Assembly: GCA_017745235.1 (NCBI GenBank)
Contig: JAGHZU010000005.1
Span: 186,001 to 250,000 of the forward strand
Reading direction: 5' to 3'
DNA length: 64,000 nt
Source: Caulobacter sp.
GTDB taxonomy: Bacteria > Pseudomonadota > Alphaproteobacteria > Caulobacterales > Caulobacteraceae
Of this stretch, positions 43,923 through 54,687 are shown piece by piece. Under the pieces are notes generated by a model, which saw nothing but the letters and a program-made list of their open reading frames with translations, did no database searches and had not been told where the DNA came from. Made by a program: the position numbers and the translations under genes. Position 1 is the first letter of the stretch. Every line of letters starts with the position of its first letter.

Positions 43923-43967
43923 AGCCGTTGCTGGCTCGACAGGCGCACCGCGCTATACAGCCCCGAT

Positions 43968-44387
43968 ATGTCCCCGTTTTCCAAGCCTATCACCGCTGAC
44001 ACCTCATCCGAGCCGATCGACTTCTGGCGCGCGGTGGCTCAGCGCGGTGTGATGGCGCTCGGCTTTCATGCGTTCGAGCATGGCGGACGCAGAGACATGG
44101 TCGCCGAACTGATCGCTCCCCAGCAAGGATGGGCTCGCAAGGCGGCTCATGCCGCGATCGAGGTCCACAAAATGATCCAGCTTGAGCCCCACACCGCCGC
44201 GCTGAGTGCGCGAGCGGCCCTGTCGGCCCAGTTGGGCCAAGGCCCGGCGGTGCGCGAACTGGCCATCTATCAAGGCCTGCTCCTGGAACGGCTTTGGCGA
44301 GAGATCGCGGGGGCGCCCAGCCTGCGCCTCGAAGCCCTGGCCTACCCGCACGAAGAAGACAGCGCCCTTTATCCCGACCAGGACTGA
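43968..44387 (+). CDS. Uncharacterised protein (139 aa)
   Basis: A 139-residue helical protein of no recognised family, starting at 43968. It lies between the SRAP gene and imuA on the same strand. No LexA box was seen just upstream. The 216-bp stretch after it (44388-44603) carries the imuA promoter and LexA box. Confidence 0.5.
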   Translation: MSPFSKPITADTSSEPIDFWRAVAQRGVMALGFHAFEHGGRRDMVAELIAPQQGWARKAAHAAIEVHKMIQLEPHTAALSARAALSAQLGQGPAVRELAIYQGLLLERLWREIAGAPSLRLEALAYPHEEDSALYPDQD

Positions 44388-44570
44388 GGACGTCACGCGC
44401 GTGCTGGCGTGTTCGCCAACCGCAAGCTGATCTTTTCCGGCCACGCTTACGTCAGCTTCGGTCGTGCTCAGAAAAATCGGATTCGGCTTAAACCCTTGCA
44501 GCGCTTGGCACTCTCTTGGAGCGCGCGCCTGAGCCGCACCCGTCCCCCGTTGACTCCTCCCTGGCGACGA

Positions 44571-44585
44571 GAACAAAGGTGGAAC
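44571..44585. promoter_or_regulatory. LexA-type SOS box GAAC-N7-GAAC upstream of imuA
   Basis: GAAC AAAGGTG GAAC is a perfect match on this strand to the alphaproteobacterial LexA site and ends 18 bp before the imuA ATG. Confidence 0.85.
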
Positions 44586-44603
44586 ACCAATCGTTCTATC
44601 GCC

Positions 44604-45365
44604 ATGGCACACTCCTCATCCCCCGCCGCGCTCGACGCGCTTCGCCGCCAGGTTCGCGCCCTCGAGACCGAGGATCGCGTCACCCGCGCGGTCCTGCCGT
44701 TCGGCGTCCCGCCGCTGGACGCGCGTTTGCCGGGAGGCGGGCTGGCCTTGGGCTCGCTTCATGAGGTCGCGGGCGGCGCCGAGGAGGCCCTTTATGGTGC
44801 GACAGCCGCCCGGTTCGCCGCCGGCATCCTGGCGCGGGCGCAGGGCGAGGTTCTCTGGTGCCGTCGGCAGGCCGACCTTTTCGCCCCTTCGCTGGCGCAG
44901 GCGGGCCTGCCGCCCGAACGAGTGATCTTCGCCGACGCCAGCGATGAGGCCGGGGTGTTAGCGGCCATGGAAGAAGGCCTGCGATGGCCGGGCCTGGCTG
45001 GCGTTGTCGGCGAGGTCGGCAAATTGACGATGACCGCTTCGCGCCGGCTGCAGTTGGCGGCCGAGAAGAGCGGCCAGATCGCCATCGCCGTTCGAAGATG
45101 GCGACGCGTAGCCGACGCCGCCGACCTTGGTCAGCCGACCGCGGCTCAGACTCGGTGGCGAGTGTCCACCCTTCCCTCCTCTCCGCTGCCAGTGCCCGGC
45201 GTGGGCCGTCCTCGCTGGTTTCTTGAACTCCTCCGCTGCCGCGCCGGCGACGCCTTCGACATCGAGCTAGAAGCCTGTGACGCAAAGGGTCATCTCCGTC
45301 TTCCTGCCCCGCTGGCCAACCGACCGGCTGGCCCGCATGCAGGGCAAGAGCGCGCCGTCGCCTGA
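44604..45365 (+). CDS. imuA: ImuA, RecA-like mutasome protein
   Basis: A 253-residue ImuA protein from the ATG at 44604. The VLPFGVPPLDARLPGGGLALGSLHEVAG segment is the usual ImuA N-terminus, in a RecA/SulA-like fold that lacks a normal Walker A. It works with ImuB and DnaE2 in damage-induced mutagenesis. A LexA box lies upstream. Its last 89 bases overlap the start of imuB in another frame. Confidence 0.92.
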   Translation: MAHSSSPAALDALRRQVRALETEDRVTRAVLPFGVPPLDARLPGGGLALGSLHEVAGGAEEALYGATAARFAAGILARAQGEVLWCRRQADLFAPSLAQAGLPPERVIFADASDEAGVLAAMEEGLRWPGLAGVVGEVGKLTMTASRRLQLAAEKSGQIAIAVRRWRRVADAADLGQPTAAQTRWRVSTLPSSPLPVPGVGRPRWFLELLRCRAGDAFDIELEACDAKGHLRLPAPLANRPAGPHAGQERAVA

Positions 45366-46812
45366 AACGCCGATCGTCATGGTCGGACGGATCGGCCGAC
45401 GACGCGCCATCGCGCATATGAACCTGGCCGCGGCCAAGGCCGGCCTGCATCTGGGGCAGGCCGTCGCGCACGCCACCGCGCTCGTTCCGGACCTCCTGCT
45501 CCATGATCTGGATATCGATGGCGACGCCTCAGCCCTGCGCCGTCTGGCGCTCTGGGCCCAGCGTCTCTATTCGCCCACCGTGGCGGCCGATCCGCCCGAC
45601 GGGCTGGTGATCGACGCGACCGGGTGCGCCCATCTCTTCGGCGGCGAGGAGAAGATGCTGATCGATATCCGGCGGCGTCTGGAAACGGTCGGGCTGACGG
45701 CCAAGGTCGCGATCGCCGACAGTTGGGGCGGCGCCCACGCCCTGGCGCGGTACACCTTGAGGCCGATCTTCGTGGTCCCGGCCGGCGGGTTGGGACGGGA
45801 ATTGACCGGCCTGCCGGTCGCGGCCCTGCGCCTGCCGCCCGAGCTTGTCCTGGCTCTAGCCAAACCCGGCTTCGACACCATCGGAGAGCTAGAGGCCACG
45901 GCCAAGGGACCGTTGGCCCACCGGTTCGGCATGGAGCCGATCCGACGCCTGGACCAGGCATTCGGCCGCGAGCGCGAGCCGATCGAGCCGGTCTTCGCCC
46001 CCGAAACCCTTCGCGTAGCCAAGATCTTCGCTGAACCGATTGGCGCGCCCGAAACCATGGCTCGTTACCTGGCCGAACTGACCGTTGAACTGTGTGCAGC
46101 GCTAGAAGCCGCAAGCCTCGGCGCCAAGGCGATCGACGCCTGGTTCTATCGCGTCGACAACCGCATCGAGTCCGCGCGGATCGGCCTGTCTACGCCGGCA
46201 CGCGACGCCCGCCGGCTGGCCAAACTGCTTTGCGAGAAACTGGAGACGGTCGATCCGGGCTTCGGTGTCGATAAGATGGTGTTGGCGGCGCCCAGCGCCG
46301 AGCCCCTGGCCTACAAGCAGGACGACGCGCAGATCGCAGGATCGGCAGTGAGAGCCGCTGCTGATCTCTCCGGCCTCATCGATACCCTGGTCGCCAGACT
46401 GGGTCCCCAATCGGTCTACCGGCTGACCAGCGCCGACAGCGACATCCCCGAGCGCAGCGTCCGCAAAGCGCCGGCGATCGACCGTCCGGCGGGCTTTTCC
46501 TGGCCCGTCGACTGGCCCCGTCCCACCCGGTTCTTCCCGCACCCCGAGCCGATCGAGACTGTCGCCCTGCTCCCTGATCAGCCGCCCGCTTCCTTCACCT
46601 GGCGGGGCATGCGCCGGCGGGTTCGGCGGGCCGACGGTCCTGAACGGGTGTTTGGCGAATGGTGGAAGGCTGACGCCGAACTGGCGCGGTCGCGCGATTA
46701 CTTCCAGGTCGAGGACGACACCGGCGAGCGCTACTGGATCTACCGTGACGGGGACGGCGAAGACCCCTCAAGCGGCAGCCAGCGCTGGTTCATGGCCGGC
46801 GTGTTCGGATGA
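45277..46812 (+). CDS. imuB: ImuB, catalytically inactive Y-family polymerase
   Basis: A 511-residue ImuB starting at GTG 45277. The N-terminus ([17 protein letters not shown]) and [14 protein letters not shown] segment are in the place of the Y-family active-site motifs but lack the metal-binding Asp and Glu residues, as expected for ImuB, which acts as a bridge between the beta clamp and DnaE2. It overlaps imuA by 89 bp and its stop overlaps dnaE2 (ATGA). Confidence 0.93.
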   Translation: MTQRVISVFLPRWPTDRLARMQGKSAPSPETPIVMVGRIGRRRAIAHMNLAAAKAGLHLGQAVAHATALVPDLLLHDLDIDGDASALRRLALWAQRLYSPTVAADPPDGLVIDATGCAHLFGGEEKMLIDIRRRLETVGLTAKVAIADSWGGAHALARYTLRPIFVVPAGGLGRELTGLPVAALRLPPELVLALAKPGFDTIGELEATAKGPLAHRFGMEPIRRLDQAFGREREPIEPVFAPETLRVAKIFAEPIGAPETMARYLAELTVELCAALEAASLGAKAIDAWFYRVDNRIESARIGLSTPARDARRLAKLLCEKLETVDPGFGVDKMVLAAPSAEPLAYKQDDAQIAGSAVRAAADLSGLIDTLVARLGPQSVYRLTSADSDIPERSVRKAPAIDRPAGFSWPVDWPRPTRFFPHPEPIETVALLPDQPPASFTWRGMRRRVRRADGPERVFGEWWKADAELARSRDYFQVEDDTGERYWIYRDGDGEDPSSGSQRWFMAGVFG

Positions 46813-49800
46813 CGACGCCGTTCCCGCCTCACGAAGACCTCGGCGACTATGTCGAACTGCAGTGCGCCTCGCACTTTTCGCTGCTGCGGGGAGCCTCCTC
46901 GCCCGGAGAGCTCTTCGACGAGGCCCAACGCTTGGGCTTGGCGGCTCTGGCCATCTGCGACCGCAACAGCGTGGCGGGCCTGGTGCGGGCCCATGTCGCC
47001 GCCAAGGCGACGGGCGTTCGGCTGATCGTCGGCTGCGAACTTGTCCTGCGCGACGGCATGACGGTCTTGGTCTACCCGACCGACCGGGCCGCCTACGGTC
47101 GGCTGTGCCGTCTGCTCTCGCTGGGCAAGGCCCGCGCTGGCAAGGGCGAGTGCGACCTGGATCACAACGATCTGGCCGCTCATGCCCAGGGCCTGATCGG
47201 CATCCTGGCGCCCGACCAGCCAGACGGCTTGTGCGCCCAGCAACTGTCGCGTCTGGCGGCCATCTTCGGCTCTGACGCCTACCTGGCCCTTACGCTTCGG
47301 CGACGGCCCGGCGATGCGCTACGCCTGCATGAGCTCGAGCACCTGGCCCGGGCGGCGGGCGTCACGCCGGTAGTCACCAACCGGGTGCTGTTCCATGACA
47401 AGGACCGGCGCCTATTGCAGGACGTGGTCACCTGCATCCGGGAAGGCACGACGATCGACGACGTCGGCTTTCGGCGCGATCGTCATGCCGATCGCTATCT
47501 CAAGCCTGCGGCAGAGATGCGGCGGCTCTTCGCCCGGCACGCCGCGGCGCTGGCCGCATCGATCGACATCGCGCGGCGCTGCCGCTTCTCCTTGGCCGAG
47601 CTCAGTTACCAGTACCCACGTGAAGTCGTCGCCCCGGGCGAGACCGCCCAGCAAACTCTTGAGCGCCTGACCTGGGCGGGGGCGGCCGAGCGCTTTCCCG
47701 ACGGCGTCACGCCCGAAGTGCGCCGGATCCTTGACCATGAACTGAGGCTGATCGGCCAGCTGGGGTATGCGCCCTACTTTCTGACCGTCAACTCGATCGT
47801 CCGCTACGCTCGAAGCCAGGACATCCTCTGCCAGGGCCGCGGCTCGGCGGCCAACTCGGCCGTCTGCTACGTTTTGGGCATCACCAGCATCGATCCCGAA
47901 CGCAACGATCTGCTCTTTGAGCGCTTCGTCTCGGCCGAACGTGACGAGCCGCCCGACATTGACGTCGATTTCGAGCACGCGCGCCGAGAAGCGGTGATGC
48001 AGTGGATCTTCGAGACCTACGGTCGCCACCGCTCGGCGATCGTCGCTGTCGTTCAACGGTTCCGGCCGCGCGGCGCTGTGCGCGACGTCGGCAAGGTTCT
48101 GGGCCTGCCTGAAGACATGACCAAGGGGCTCTCCAGCCAGATCTGGAGCTTTTCTCGCGAGGAGATCGAGGAAAAGCACGCCCGCGACATGGGACTGGAT
48201 CTCTCAGATCGGCGCCTGCGCCTGACCCTGGAACTTGCCCAACAACTGCTCAACACGCCGCGCCACTTCTCCCAACACCCGGGCGGCTTCGTACTGACCG
48301 AGGAACGCCTGGACGAGCTGGTGCCGATCGAGCCGGCCCGCATGGACGACCGCCAGATCATCGAGTGGGACAAGGACGATATCGACGAACTGAAATTCAT
48401 GAAGGTCGACGTCCTGGCTCTGGGGATGATGACCTGCCTCAAACGCGGCCTGGACCTGCTCAGGGACCACAAGGGCGTCGTCCTGGACCTGGCGACCATC
48501 CCGCCGGAGGACCCGCGCACCTACGCCATGATCCGGCGGGCCGACACCCTGGGCGTCTTCCAGATCGAGAGCCGCGCCCAGATGGCCATGCTCCCGCGCC
48601 TGAAGCCCCGATCGTTCTATGACCTCGTCATCGAGGTGGCGATCGTGAGGCCCGGCCCGATCCAGGGCGACATGGTCCACCCCTACCTGCGCCGGCGAGA
48701 AGGCAAAGAGCCGGTGAGTTTCCCCAAGCCCGAACTCGAAAAGGTGCTGGGCAAAACCCTGGGCGTGCCGCTCTTCCAGGAACAGGCCATGCGCGTAGCC
48801 ATCGAATGCGCCGGCTTCACGCCCGGCGAGGCCGACCAGCTGCGCCGCGCCATGGCGACCTTCAAGTTCACCGGCGGTGTGAGCCACTTCAAGACCAAGC
48901 TGGTCGGGGGCATGGTGGCGCGCGGTTACCCGGTGGAGTTCGCCGAACAGACCTTCGCTCAGTTGGAGGGCTTTGGGTCCTACGGCTTTCCGGAAAGCCA
49001 CGCCGCCAGCTTCGCGCTTCTCGCCTACGCTTCCTCCTGGCTCAAATGCCACCATCCCGAAGTCTTCTGCACGGCCCTCCTCAACAGCCAGCCGATGGGC
49101 TTCTACCAACCGGCCCAGATTGTTCGTGACGCCATCGAGCACGGGGTCGAGGTTCGGCCCATCTGCGTCAACGCCTCTCGCTGGGACTGCACGTTGGAGG
49201 AAGCGCCGGACGGATCGCTGGCGGTGCGGCTGGGCCTGCGCATGGTCGGCAAGTTGGCAGAGCTGGACGCCGCTCGTCTCGTCCTGACCCGTCACGATGC
49301 CCCCTATCGTTCGATCGACGACCTTTGGCGGCGCGCCCAGATCGGGACCGGCGCCCTGTCGCGACTAGCCGAGGCCGACGCCTTCGCCCCGAGCCTTGGC
49401 CTGCCCCGCCGCGAGGCAGGCTGGGCGATCAAGGGCCTGCGCGATACGGCTCTGCCGCTCTTCGATCAGGTCGACGCCAGCGAACTGAATGAGCCGCCGC
49501 CTGGCCTGAAGGCCATGACCGAAGGGCGCCAGATCCTCGAGGATTACAGCCATATCGGCCTGACCTTGCGCCGCCATCCCCTGGCGCTTCTGCGTGGCGA
49601 TCTGGCCAAGCGCGGCTTCTTGCCCTGCCGCACGGCGGCCGAGGCGCGAGATGGTCGTTTCATCAAGACCGCGGGCCTAGTTCTGGTCCGCCAGATGCCC
49701 GGCACGGCCAAGGGCGTGATGTTCATGACGATTGAGGACGAGAGCGGCGTCTCCAACCTGGTGATCTGGCGCACGCTCTACGAAAAGCAGCGCCGCGTGG

Positions 49801-49973
49801 CCCTGTCGGCCCACCTGCTCGGGGTCGAGGGCCGCATTCAGCGCGAGGGCGAGGTCGTCCACCTGGTCGCCTACAAGCTACACGACCTCAGCGACCTGCT
49901 CTCCACCCTGCAGGATCGCGGAGCCAACACCGGCGATCTAACTTGGGCCAGGCGGAGTCGGAATTTCTGCTGA
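46809..49973 (+). CDS. dnaE2: Error-prone DNA polymerase DnaE2 (ImuC)
   Basis: A 1054-residue C-family polymerase. The PHP domain starts at [17 protein letters not shown], the catalytic PDIDVDFE segment lies near residue 382, and the C-terminal OB domain is seen around residues 960-1020. It lacks the canonical clamp-binding motif. It forms the SOS mutasome with ImuA and ImuB, synthesising across lesions. The stop is followed by an 87-bp gap to the convergent exonuclease gene. Confidence 0.95.
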   Translation: MTTPFPPHEDLGDYVELQCASHFSLLRGASSPGELFDEAQRLGLAALAICDRNSVAGLVRAHVAAKATGVRLIVGCELVLRDGMTVLVYPTDRAAYGRLCRLLSLGKARAGKGECDLDHNDLAAHAQGLIGILAPDQPDGLCAQQLSRLAAIFGSDAYLALTLRRRPGDALRLHELEHLARAAGVTPVVTNRVLFHDKDRRLLQDVVTCIREGTTIDDVGFRRDRHADRYLKPAAEMRRLFARHAAALAASIDIARRCRFSLAELSYQYPREVVAPGETAQQTLERLTWAGAAERFPDGVTPEVRRILDHELRLIGQLGYAPYFLTVNSIVRYARSQDILCQGRGSAANSAVCYVLGITSIDPERNDLLFERFVSAERDEPPDIDVDFEHARREAVMQWIFETYGRHRSAIVAVVQRFRPRGAVRDVGKVLGLPEDMTKGLSSQIWSFSREEIEEKHARDMGLDLSDRRLRLTLELAQQLLNTPRHFSQHPGGFVLTEERLDELVPIEPARMDDRQIIEWDKDDIDELKFMKVDVLALGMMTCLKRGLDLLRDHKGVVLDLATIPPEDPRTYAMIRRADTLGVFQIESRAQMAMLPRLKPRSFYDLVIEVAIVRPGPIQGDMVHPYLRRREGKEPVSFPKPELEKVLGKTLGVPLFQEQAMRVAIECAGFTPGEADQLRRAMATFKFTGGVSHFKTKLVGGMVARGYPVEFAEQTFAQLEGFGSYGFPESHAASFALLAYASSWLKCHHPEVFCTALLNSQPMGFYQPAQIVRDAIEHGVEVRPICVNASRWDCTLEEAPDGSLAVRLGLRMVGKLAELDAARLVLTRHDAPYRSIDDLWRRAQIGTGALSRLAEADAFAPSLGLPRREAGWAIKGLRDTALPLFDQVDASELNEPPPGLKAMTEGRQILEDYSHIGLTLRRHPLALLRGDLAKRGFLPCRTAAEARDGRFIKTAGLVLVRQMPGTAKGVMFMTIEDESGVSNLVIWRTLYEKQRRVALSAHLLGVEGRIQREGEVVHLVAYKLHDLSDLLSTLQDRGANTGDLTWARRSRNFC

Positions 49974-50060
49974 CCGGGACTGTCGATACCGCGCCAGAAG
50001 CGGACCTCGGCCCGCCTCCAGGCAGACGACATTGAGAGGTACGCCTCATTCATGGCTAGC

Positions 50061-50957
50061 TTAGCAGCGCTCCGAGAACCGGTCATAAGCGTCAATCCGC
50101 CTGACTAGTGGATCAACCAGCCCGCCATATATCTCCTGGCGCAGGAAGGTCAGCTCCGCCTCTCGGTCGGCGTCAGCCACATCGATGTACCAGCAGCGCG
50201 AGGGAACGGCGTCGTCGCCGTTCCAGCGATAGCCCCGCGCCTTGAGCCGGTCCTTCATGGCGAACGGCGAGTTCTCAGCCCAGATCCGCCAGGTCGGCGT
50301 CCGGGCCTTTTCCAGCAACGCCGCCAGGGCCGGTCCGCCTCTGCGCGGCAGGTCGGTGGCCAGGAGCTCGATGGCGGCGGCGCAGTCGTTGACGGCTCGG
50401 TGGCGGTCGTAGAAGAACCCCGCCCCGGCCGCCAGCCAGGCAAGCTTGACTCCTTCATGACCTTCAGCCGCCCAATCGACTTGGCTCATCGAGCAGGCCC
50501 ATGGCTTGGTCCGAAAGACCTCGCAGAACCGCTCCAGGAAACGGCGGTCGAAGGCGGCGTTGTGGGCGATCACCAGGGCGGCCGGCGCCGCGAATGCCGT
50601 CACAGCCTCCAGGTCAATGGCCCGTCCCTCGACCATGGCGTCGTCGATGCCGGTCAGGGCGGTGATCTCGGCGGAGATCGGCTCGGCGGGCTGGCGAAAA
50701 GCCTGAAAGGCCTCCCCGACCTCGTAGATCCGCCCATCCGTCCCGTAGCGGAACGGGACCATCGCCAGCTCGATGATCTCGTCGCGCCGCCAGTCCAGGC
50801 CGGTGGTCTCGACGTCGACGAATAGGCCGGTGCGGACAACTAGGCCATCGGGAACGGGCTGTGTCGGACGCGTCGCAAGCCGACGCAGCACGCGGTATTC
50901 GCCGCTCGCCCGTAGCGTCTCGGCCATCGCTTCGAGGTCTTGCGGCTGGCCCACCAT
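50061..50957 (-). CDS. DEDDh 3'-5' exonuclease
   Basis: A 298-residue exonuclease from the ATG at 50957 (an alternative GTG lies at 50966). The DnaQ-type motifs are complete: D48 and E50 in FVDVETTG, D137 in HNAAFDRRF, and H186 and D191 in HRAVNDC, i.e. the DEDDh set. The C-terminal about 90 residues form an added domain with KARGYRWNGDD. It lies between dnaE2 (convergent) and the Gabija-like pair, 80 bp beyond its start, and may be chromosomal or part of the island. Confidence 0.9.
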   Translation of the reverse strand: MVGQPQDLEAMAETLRASGEYRVLRRLATRPTQPVPDGLVVRTGLFVDVETTGLDWRRDEIIELAMVPFRYGTDGRIYEVGEAFQAFRQPAEPISAEITALTGIDDAMVEGRAIDLEAVTAFAAPAALVIAHNAAFDRRFLERFCEVFRTKPWACSMSQVDWAAEGHEGVKLAWLAAGAGFFYDRHRAVNDCAAAIELLATDLPRRGGPALAALLEKARTPTWRIWAENSPFAMKDRLKARGYRWNGDDAVPSRCWYIDVADADREAELTFLRQEIYGGLVDPLVRRIDAYDRFSERC

Positions 50958-50971
50958 CAAACCCACATATC

Positions 50972-50986
50972 ATTCCCAACGATGGT
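50972..50986. repeat. Imperfect copy of the guaA 3'-end sequence, candidate island boundary
   Basis: ATTCCCAACGATGGT resembles the end of guaA on the same strand (ATTCCCACTCGATGGT at 56265-56280), differing by one deletion and one substitution. It lies between the exonuclease and the island genes, as expected of an attachment remnant. The match is short, so chance is possible. Confidence 0.35.
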
Positions 50987-51037
50987 CAAGCCAGGCTCGA
51001 CCCGATGAAGCCGCAAGACAATCGTAGCGCCAACCGG

Positions 51038-52444
51038 CTAGCGTGGTCGTATTACGTTGCTGGACGAAAACAGCGTCAGGGATTTGGAGGCCCGGCTGAT
51101 CGCGACATAGAGGTGTCGGGCGTTCATGTCGTCGGCGTCCAGGATGATGGCGTGTTCGGCTTCCAGTCCTTTGAGGAGCAGCGTGCTTCCGACCGCCCGG
51201 TTTGGCAGAGCGCGTGCCGTGGCCCGATGCCTTTCCCGGACGTGGATCGCCGCTTCAGTCACCGAGACGCCCTTGCTGGCCGCTCGGTGCAGGGCGTCGA
51301 TCATCGCCGTCATGATCTGGCGTCGGAAAATCCGCGCCCCCGGCTCGCGGGCGAAGGCTTCGATCACCCGTGCGGCCGCCGCTGGCCCGTCGTCGGCGAG
51401 CATGGCCAGGCAAGCGGCCTCCGAGGCGGTGGCGGAATTGTGAGCCGTACCGCGATGAAGACTGTCCAGGCGCTTGCCCAGGGCGGTCATGTCGATGCCG
51501 GTCATCACCTCCTTGGTGACGCGCAGGGTCGCCTTCAATCGCTCCAGCCCTCGGCAGCTTTCAAGCTCGGCGGCGGCGCCCATGAAGTCGTTCAGGTCCA
51601 CTGGTTCGACGACATGCAGCCCGGCGGTCTTGCGCGCGAAATCCGATCGGGTGCTGGGACGACGCGAGTCGCCGATGACCAAGAGGCCTTCGCCAGCGCT
51701 CGGTTTGAGCCGTAGCACCGCATCGCGCTGCGCGTTGGCCAATTCGTTGGCGTCGGCCGGCTTTTGGCGCCAAGTGACGTTGCTGGGTGCGCTACGCAGA
51801 TCTAGGCCCCTGCCCGCCAGCAGTTCGTCCCGCACCCTGAGGATCCATAGTCCGAAGTCGCGTTCCCCGGCGTTTCGCCAGCGCCAGGGTTCGGCGAAGG
51901 TTTCAACCACGGGAAAGTCAACCGCCACCCTGGTATCCCAGTCGGGCAACGAACCAGGCCGGAAATCGAAGATGCGCTGCAACGGATCGCCCAACACGCA
52001 GCAGGGCAACCTGTCGGCCAGAGCCAGGACAAGAGCATGCTGATCCAGGCAGCAATCCTGGTACTCATCTACGATAAGCCGTTGATAGGTCGCCGCCACC
52101 GGCTGATCCAACGCCCCCGAGACGACCGCCTTCAGCGCCGCCTTACGCAAGGCGGGATAGTCGATCTTAGGAAGCCCGGCCACCACCAGGCCAGAAAGCT
52201 GCGGGAAGTTGGCCACCAGTCGAAGCGCCCAGCCGTCGATCGTCACCAGGCGATAGGCTCCGCTCGGCACGCCAGCCTTCTTGAGCCGTTCGCGCAGGGC
52301 CGACACCCCCGCATTGGTGTGGGTGAGGACAAGGGTCACGCCGGCCACGCCGCGCTTCAGGGCGTCGACGATCGTCTGGGTCTTGCCGCAGCCAGCGGGT
52401 GCGACCACCAGGCCGCGACGATGGGCGGTCAGGTCAAATGACAA
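51038..52444 (-). CDS. UvrD/PcrA-like helicase, Gabija GajB-like
   Basis: A 468-residue SF1 helicase. The Walker A APAGCGKT (residues 15-22), DEYQD at 126-130, GDPLQRIFDF after it and the C-terminal LYVAISRASKSLTL motif VI are present. The start is TTG at 52444, overlapping the OLD stop by 11 bp, so translation is coupled. Length and pairing with an OLD ATPase-TOPRIM gene fit the GajB partner of Gabija phage defence. Confidence 0.85.
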   Translation of the reverse strand: MSFDLTAHRRGLVVAPAGCGKTQTIVDALKRGVAGVTLVLTHTNAGVSALRERLKKAGVPSGAYRLVTIDGWALRLVANFPQLSGLVVAGLPKIDYPALRKAALKAVVSGALDQPVAATYQRLIVDEYQDCCLDQHALVLALADRLPCCVLGDPLQRIFDFRPGSLPDWDTRVAVDFPVVETFAEPWRWRNAGERDFGLWILRVRDELLAGRGLDLRSAPSNVTWRQKPADANELANAQRDAVLRLKPSAGEGLLVIGDSRRPSTRSDFARKTAGLHVVEPVDLNDFMGAAAELESCRGLERLKATLRVTKEVMTGIDMTALGKRLDSLHRGTAHNSATASEAACLAMLADDGPAAAARVIEAFAREPGARIFRRQIMTAMIDALHRAASKGVSVTEAAIHVRERHRATARALPNRAVGSTLLLKGLEAEHAIILDADDMNARHLYVAISRASKSLTLFSSSNVIRPR

Positions 52445-54173
52445 CGGGGTTGTCCTCGCCGTCGGCCCCCGGCGCGTCGTGCATCATCCAGGCGCGGAGA
52501 TCGGCCAGGACCTTAGGAAGTGGCGCAGCGCCCTTCTCGAAATAGGGTCCCAGAACGGTTCGACCGACCTTTTCGGCCGGCTCGATCCACTTGAACCATT
52601 TGCCCTTGCCGGCGGCACGGCCGAGCGCGTCCCGCTCCGAAGCGGATAGGCCCAAGCTGACGACCACGTCGCGATCGACCGTCACGCCGTGGTTCTTGCA
52701 GTGCTGAGCCACGGAGTCTGCGCCGTTGAACTCCTCGGCGATGTCGAGCAGAGCCAGGATCGCCTCTTCGGAGAGCGCGTGGAAAAGCTGCTGCTCGGTC
52801 GAGTAGGGTGCGGCCCAGGCAAATTGTGTGACGCCGCCCTCGTCCAGACGGGTCTGCTGCGCTGTGGTCAAGGGCACGTCGGAATCGCGCCAGAGCGCGG
52901 TCCGATAGCCCATTCGGCCAAAGCAGGCGGCGCGTTCAAACATGTTGCTGCCGTTGCCGTCGCACACCGCAACCCCGAGGTAAGCCAGCGAGGCTTGCCC
53001 CTTCCCGGTCCAGTAGAGGTCCAGCCCCCTGGCCATGCCGATTTCGGTCGGCCCCTCGCAGACCAGGACGTTGGGCGCCAAGAACCCTTCGGCGTTGGCC
53101 CGTACTGTCTTTTGGTCTTCCTCCTCGCCACCGATTCCGCGGGCGCTGACGCGGCCGTCGGGCCCACGCAGGACGCGCCAGAGCTGGCTTGCCGCCAGTT
53201 CGCGCAGCACGACCGCCGAGTGGGTAGTCAGGAACACTTGCCGATCGCTCGGCGGAGTCTTGCTGCCCAAGCGGTGCAACAGACGACTGATCCTGTAGGG
53301 CTCAAGGCCGTGTTCGAGCTCGTCGATCAGGGAGATCTTAGCCGCGTCACTGGCGGCCGCCTGCAGGCTTGCGACCAGTAACCTGGAGCTTCCGACACCA
53401 AGACTGCGCAGCGGCACCCCTTGGGCGTCGTGAAGAGCGATAGCGCCGCCGGAAAAGCTGACGCCGTGGGCGTCCAGCAGGGCGAGCGCGCCCTCCCCGC
53501 CCGGCACGCCTGCGTCCCGGGCCGTTTCGTCGACGATCTTCAGGGTGTCAGCGACCTGAACGCCGGCTTGAGCTCCGAACGCGGCGCGAGCTTGGCGTGC
53601 CGCGTCGGCAAGGGCTTGACCGGCGCTGGCGCGCTGGTCGGAGAGCCGATTGAGGACAGAACGCGGACTCCAAGAGAAGTGATGGCTGGCGAAGGCTCCT
53701 AGCCGCGTCGGGGCGATCGCGACCCGATCACTCCAGGGCAGATCCTTGGCCACGCCTTCGGCTTCGGCCCGCTGTGAATAGAGCGACCACTTGGGTTCAA
53801 GGTCGCCCGTGACCGTCAGGCGCATCGATAGCACCGGTTCCAGCGTCGCGGCCGGTTCATCAAAGACACCGCCCAACCCCGCGTCCCAGCCCCGCAGAAA
53901 AAGGCCGTAAGCGTCCAGGTCAAGAAGTGTTGGCGGCAGATTGCCCAACGTCACGGTAATGACGATCGACTTGCCGACATCGAGATTGTGAAAGTCGGCG
54001 TCGCCGAAGCTCGCCGAGCGGCGGGGCTGAAGGACGAGATCGATGGCGTCCAGCAGGGTCGACTTGCCGGAATCTCCGGGGCCGATGAGGGCGTTGATCC
54101 CGGGCGTGGGAATCAGGACGCCGCTGGCAATGCCGCGGAAATGCTCAAGTTCGAGGAGTCTGATCAAGGCCAT
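52434..54173 (-). CDS. OLD-family ATPase-TOPRIM nuclease, Gabija GajA-like
   Basis: A 579-residue protein. The ABC-type ATPase has Walker A GPGDSGKST (31-39), a late signature segment (LGVGSSRLL, about 258-266), Walker B with D284-E285 and a TTHS switch near 317. The C-terminal TOPRIM domain shows E373 (VCEGPTE) and the RDSD segment at 429-432. This is a class 2 OLD nuclease, the GajA type (about 580 residues in known systems), and it is followed by the helicase. Role in phage defence is by family. Confidence 0.87.
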   Translation of the reverse strand: MALIRLLELEHFRGIASGVLIPTPGINALIGPGDSGKSTLLDAIDLVLQPRRSASFGDADFHNLDVGKSIVITVTLGNLPPTLLDLDAYGLFLRGWDAGLGGVFDEPAATLEPVLSMRLTVTGDLEPKWSLYSQRAEAEGVAKDLPWSDRVAIAPTRLGAFASHHFSWSPRSVLNRLSDQRASAGQALADAARQARAAFGAQAGVQVADTLKIVDETARDAGVPGGEGALALLDAHGVSFSGGAIALHDAQGVPLRSLGVGSSRLLVASLQAAASDAAKISLIDELEHGLEPYRISRLLHRLGSKTPPSDRQVFLTTHSAVVLRELAASQLWRVLRGPDGRVSARGIGGEEEDQKTVRANAEGFLAPNVLVCEGPTEIGMARGLDLYWTGKGQASLAYLGVAVCDGNGSNMFERAACFGRMGYRTALWRDSDVPLTTAQQTRLDEGGVTQFAWAAPYSTEQQLFHALSEEAILALLDIAEEFNGADSVAQHCKNHGVTVDRDVVVSLGLSASERDALGRAAGKGKWFKWIEPAEKVGRTVLGPYFEKGAAPLPKVLADLRAWMMHDAPGADGEDNPVVI

Positions 54174-54402
54174 GGCGCAGCTTGATTTCTCGCCGGAGTT
54201 GCAGTCAAGGCCTGAGCGGCTGAAGGCGGTTATCCTCAGCTTTCGTTTAGCTTAGCCAAGATCGTTTCTTGTCTGGAGGATCGCGATAAGCAGAGCCTCC
54301 GATATGCCCTCCAAACTACGCCGCCGCCCTCCTCCGGGCCAACCGAACTTCCGCTTCGATCTGTCCTTCGCCAACCATCGCTCACCCACACAGGAGAGCG
54401 AC

Positions 54403-54684
54403 ATGCCCGATCAAGTATCGACAGCCGCCGGACAGCTCGTCCGCCCTATCCGACGGGCCGAACTTCGGAAACTCGTCCCCCTCGCCGACAGCACAATCTA
54501 CGACCTGGAGCAGCGCGGCGACTTCCCTCGGCGCTTCCCCCTGACCCGGCGCTGCGTGGTCTGGGATCGCGCCGAGGTCGAGGCTTGGCTTGTCGAGCGC
54601 AAGACCAAGCCGTTACCAGACGAGCAATTGGCGCCGGGCCCGAACGTGGCGCTGCGCCGGACCCGTCCGGTCCGGCGCGCCTAG
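54403..54684 (+). CDS. AlpA-family regulatory protein
   Basis: A 93-residue protein from the ATG at 54403, behind an AGGAGA site. The RRAELRKLVPLADSTIYDLEQRGDFPRRFPLT segment is a MerR-like HTH of AlpA prophage regulators, which control excision or integrase expression. It is divergent from the OLD gene and convergent with the integrase, three bases away. The 229-bp stretch 54174-54402 holds its promoter and that of the OLD gene; nothing else was seen there. Confidence 0.85.
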   Translation: MPDQVSTAAGQLVRPIRRAELRKLVPLADSTIYDLEQRGDFPRRFPLTRRCVVWDRAEVEAWLVERKTKPLPDEQLAPGPNVALRRTRPVRRA

Positions 54685-54687
54685 TGC

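Noticed and set aside
50061-50957. The DEDDh exonuclease as a third member of the Gabija-like system
   Set aside because: It is separated by 80 bp and by the candidate island boundary, and Gabija has two genes; similar exonucleases are common chromosomal genes.
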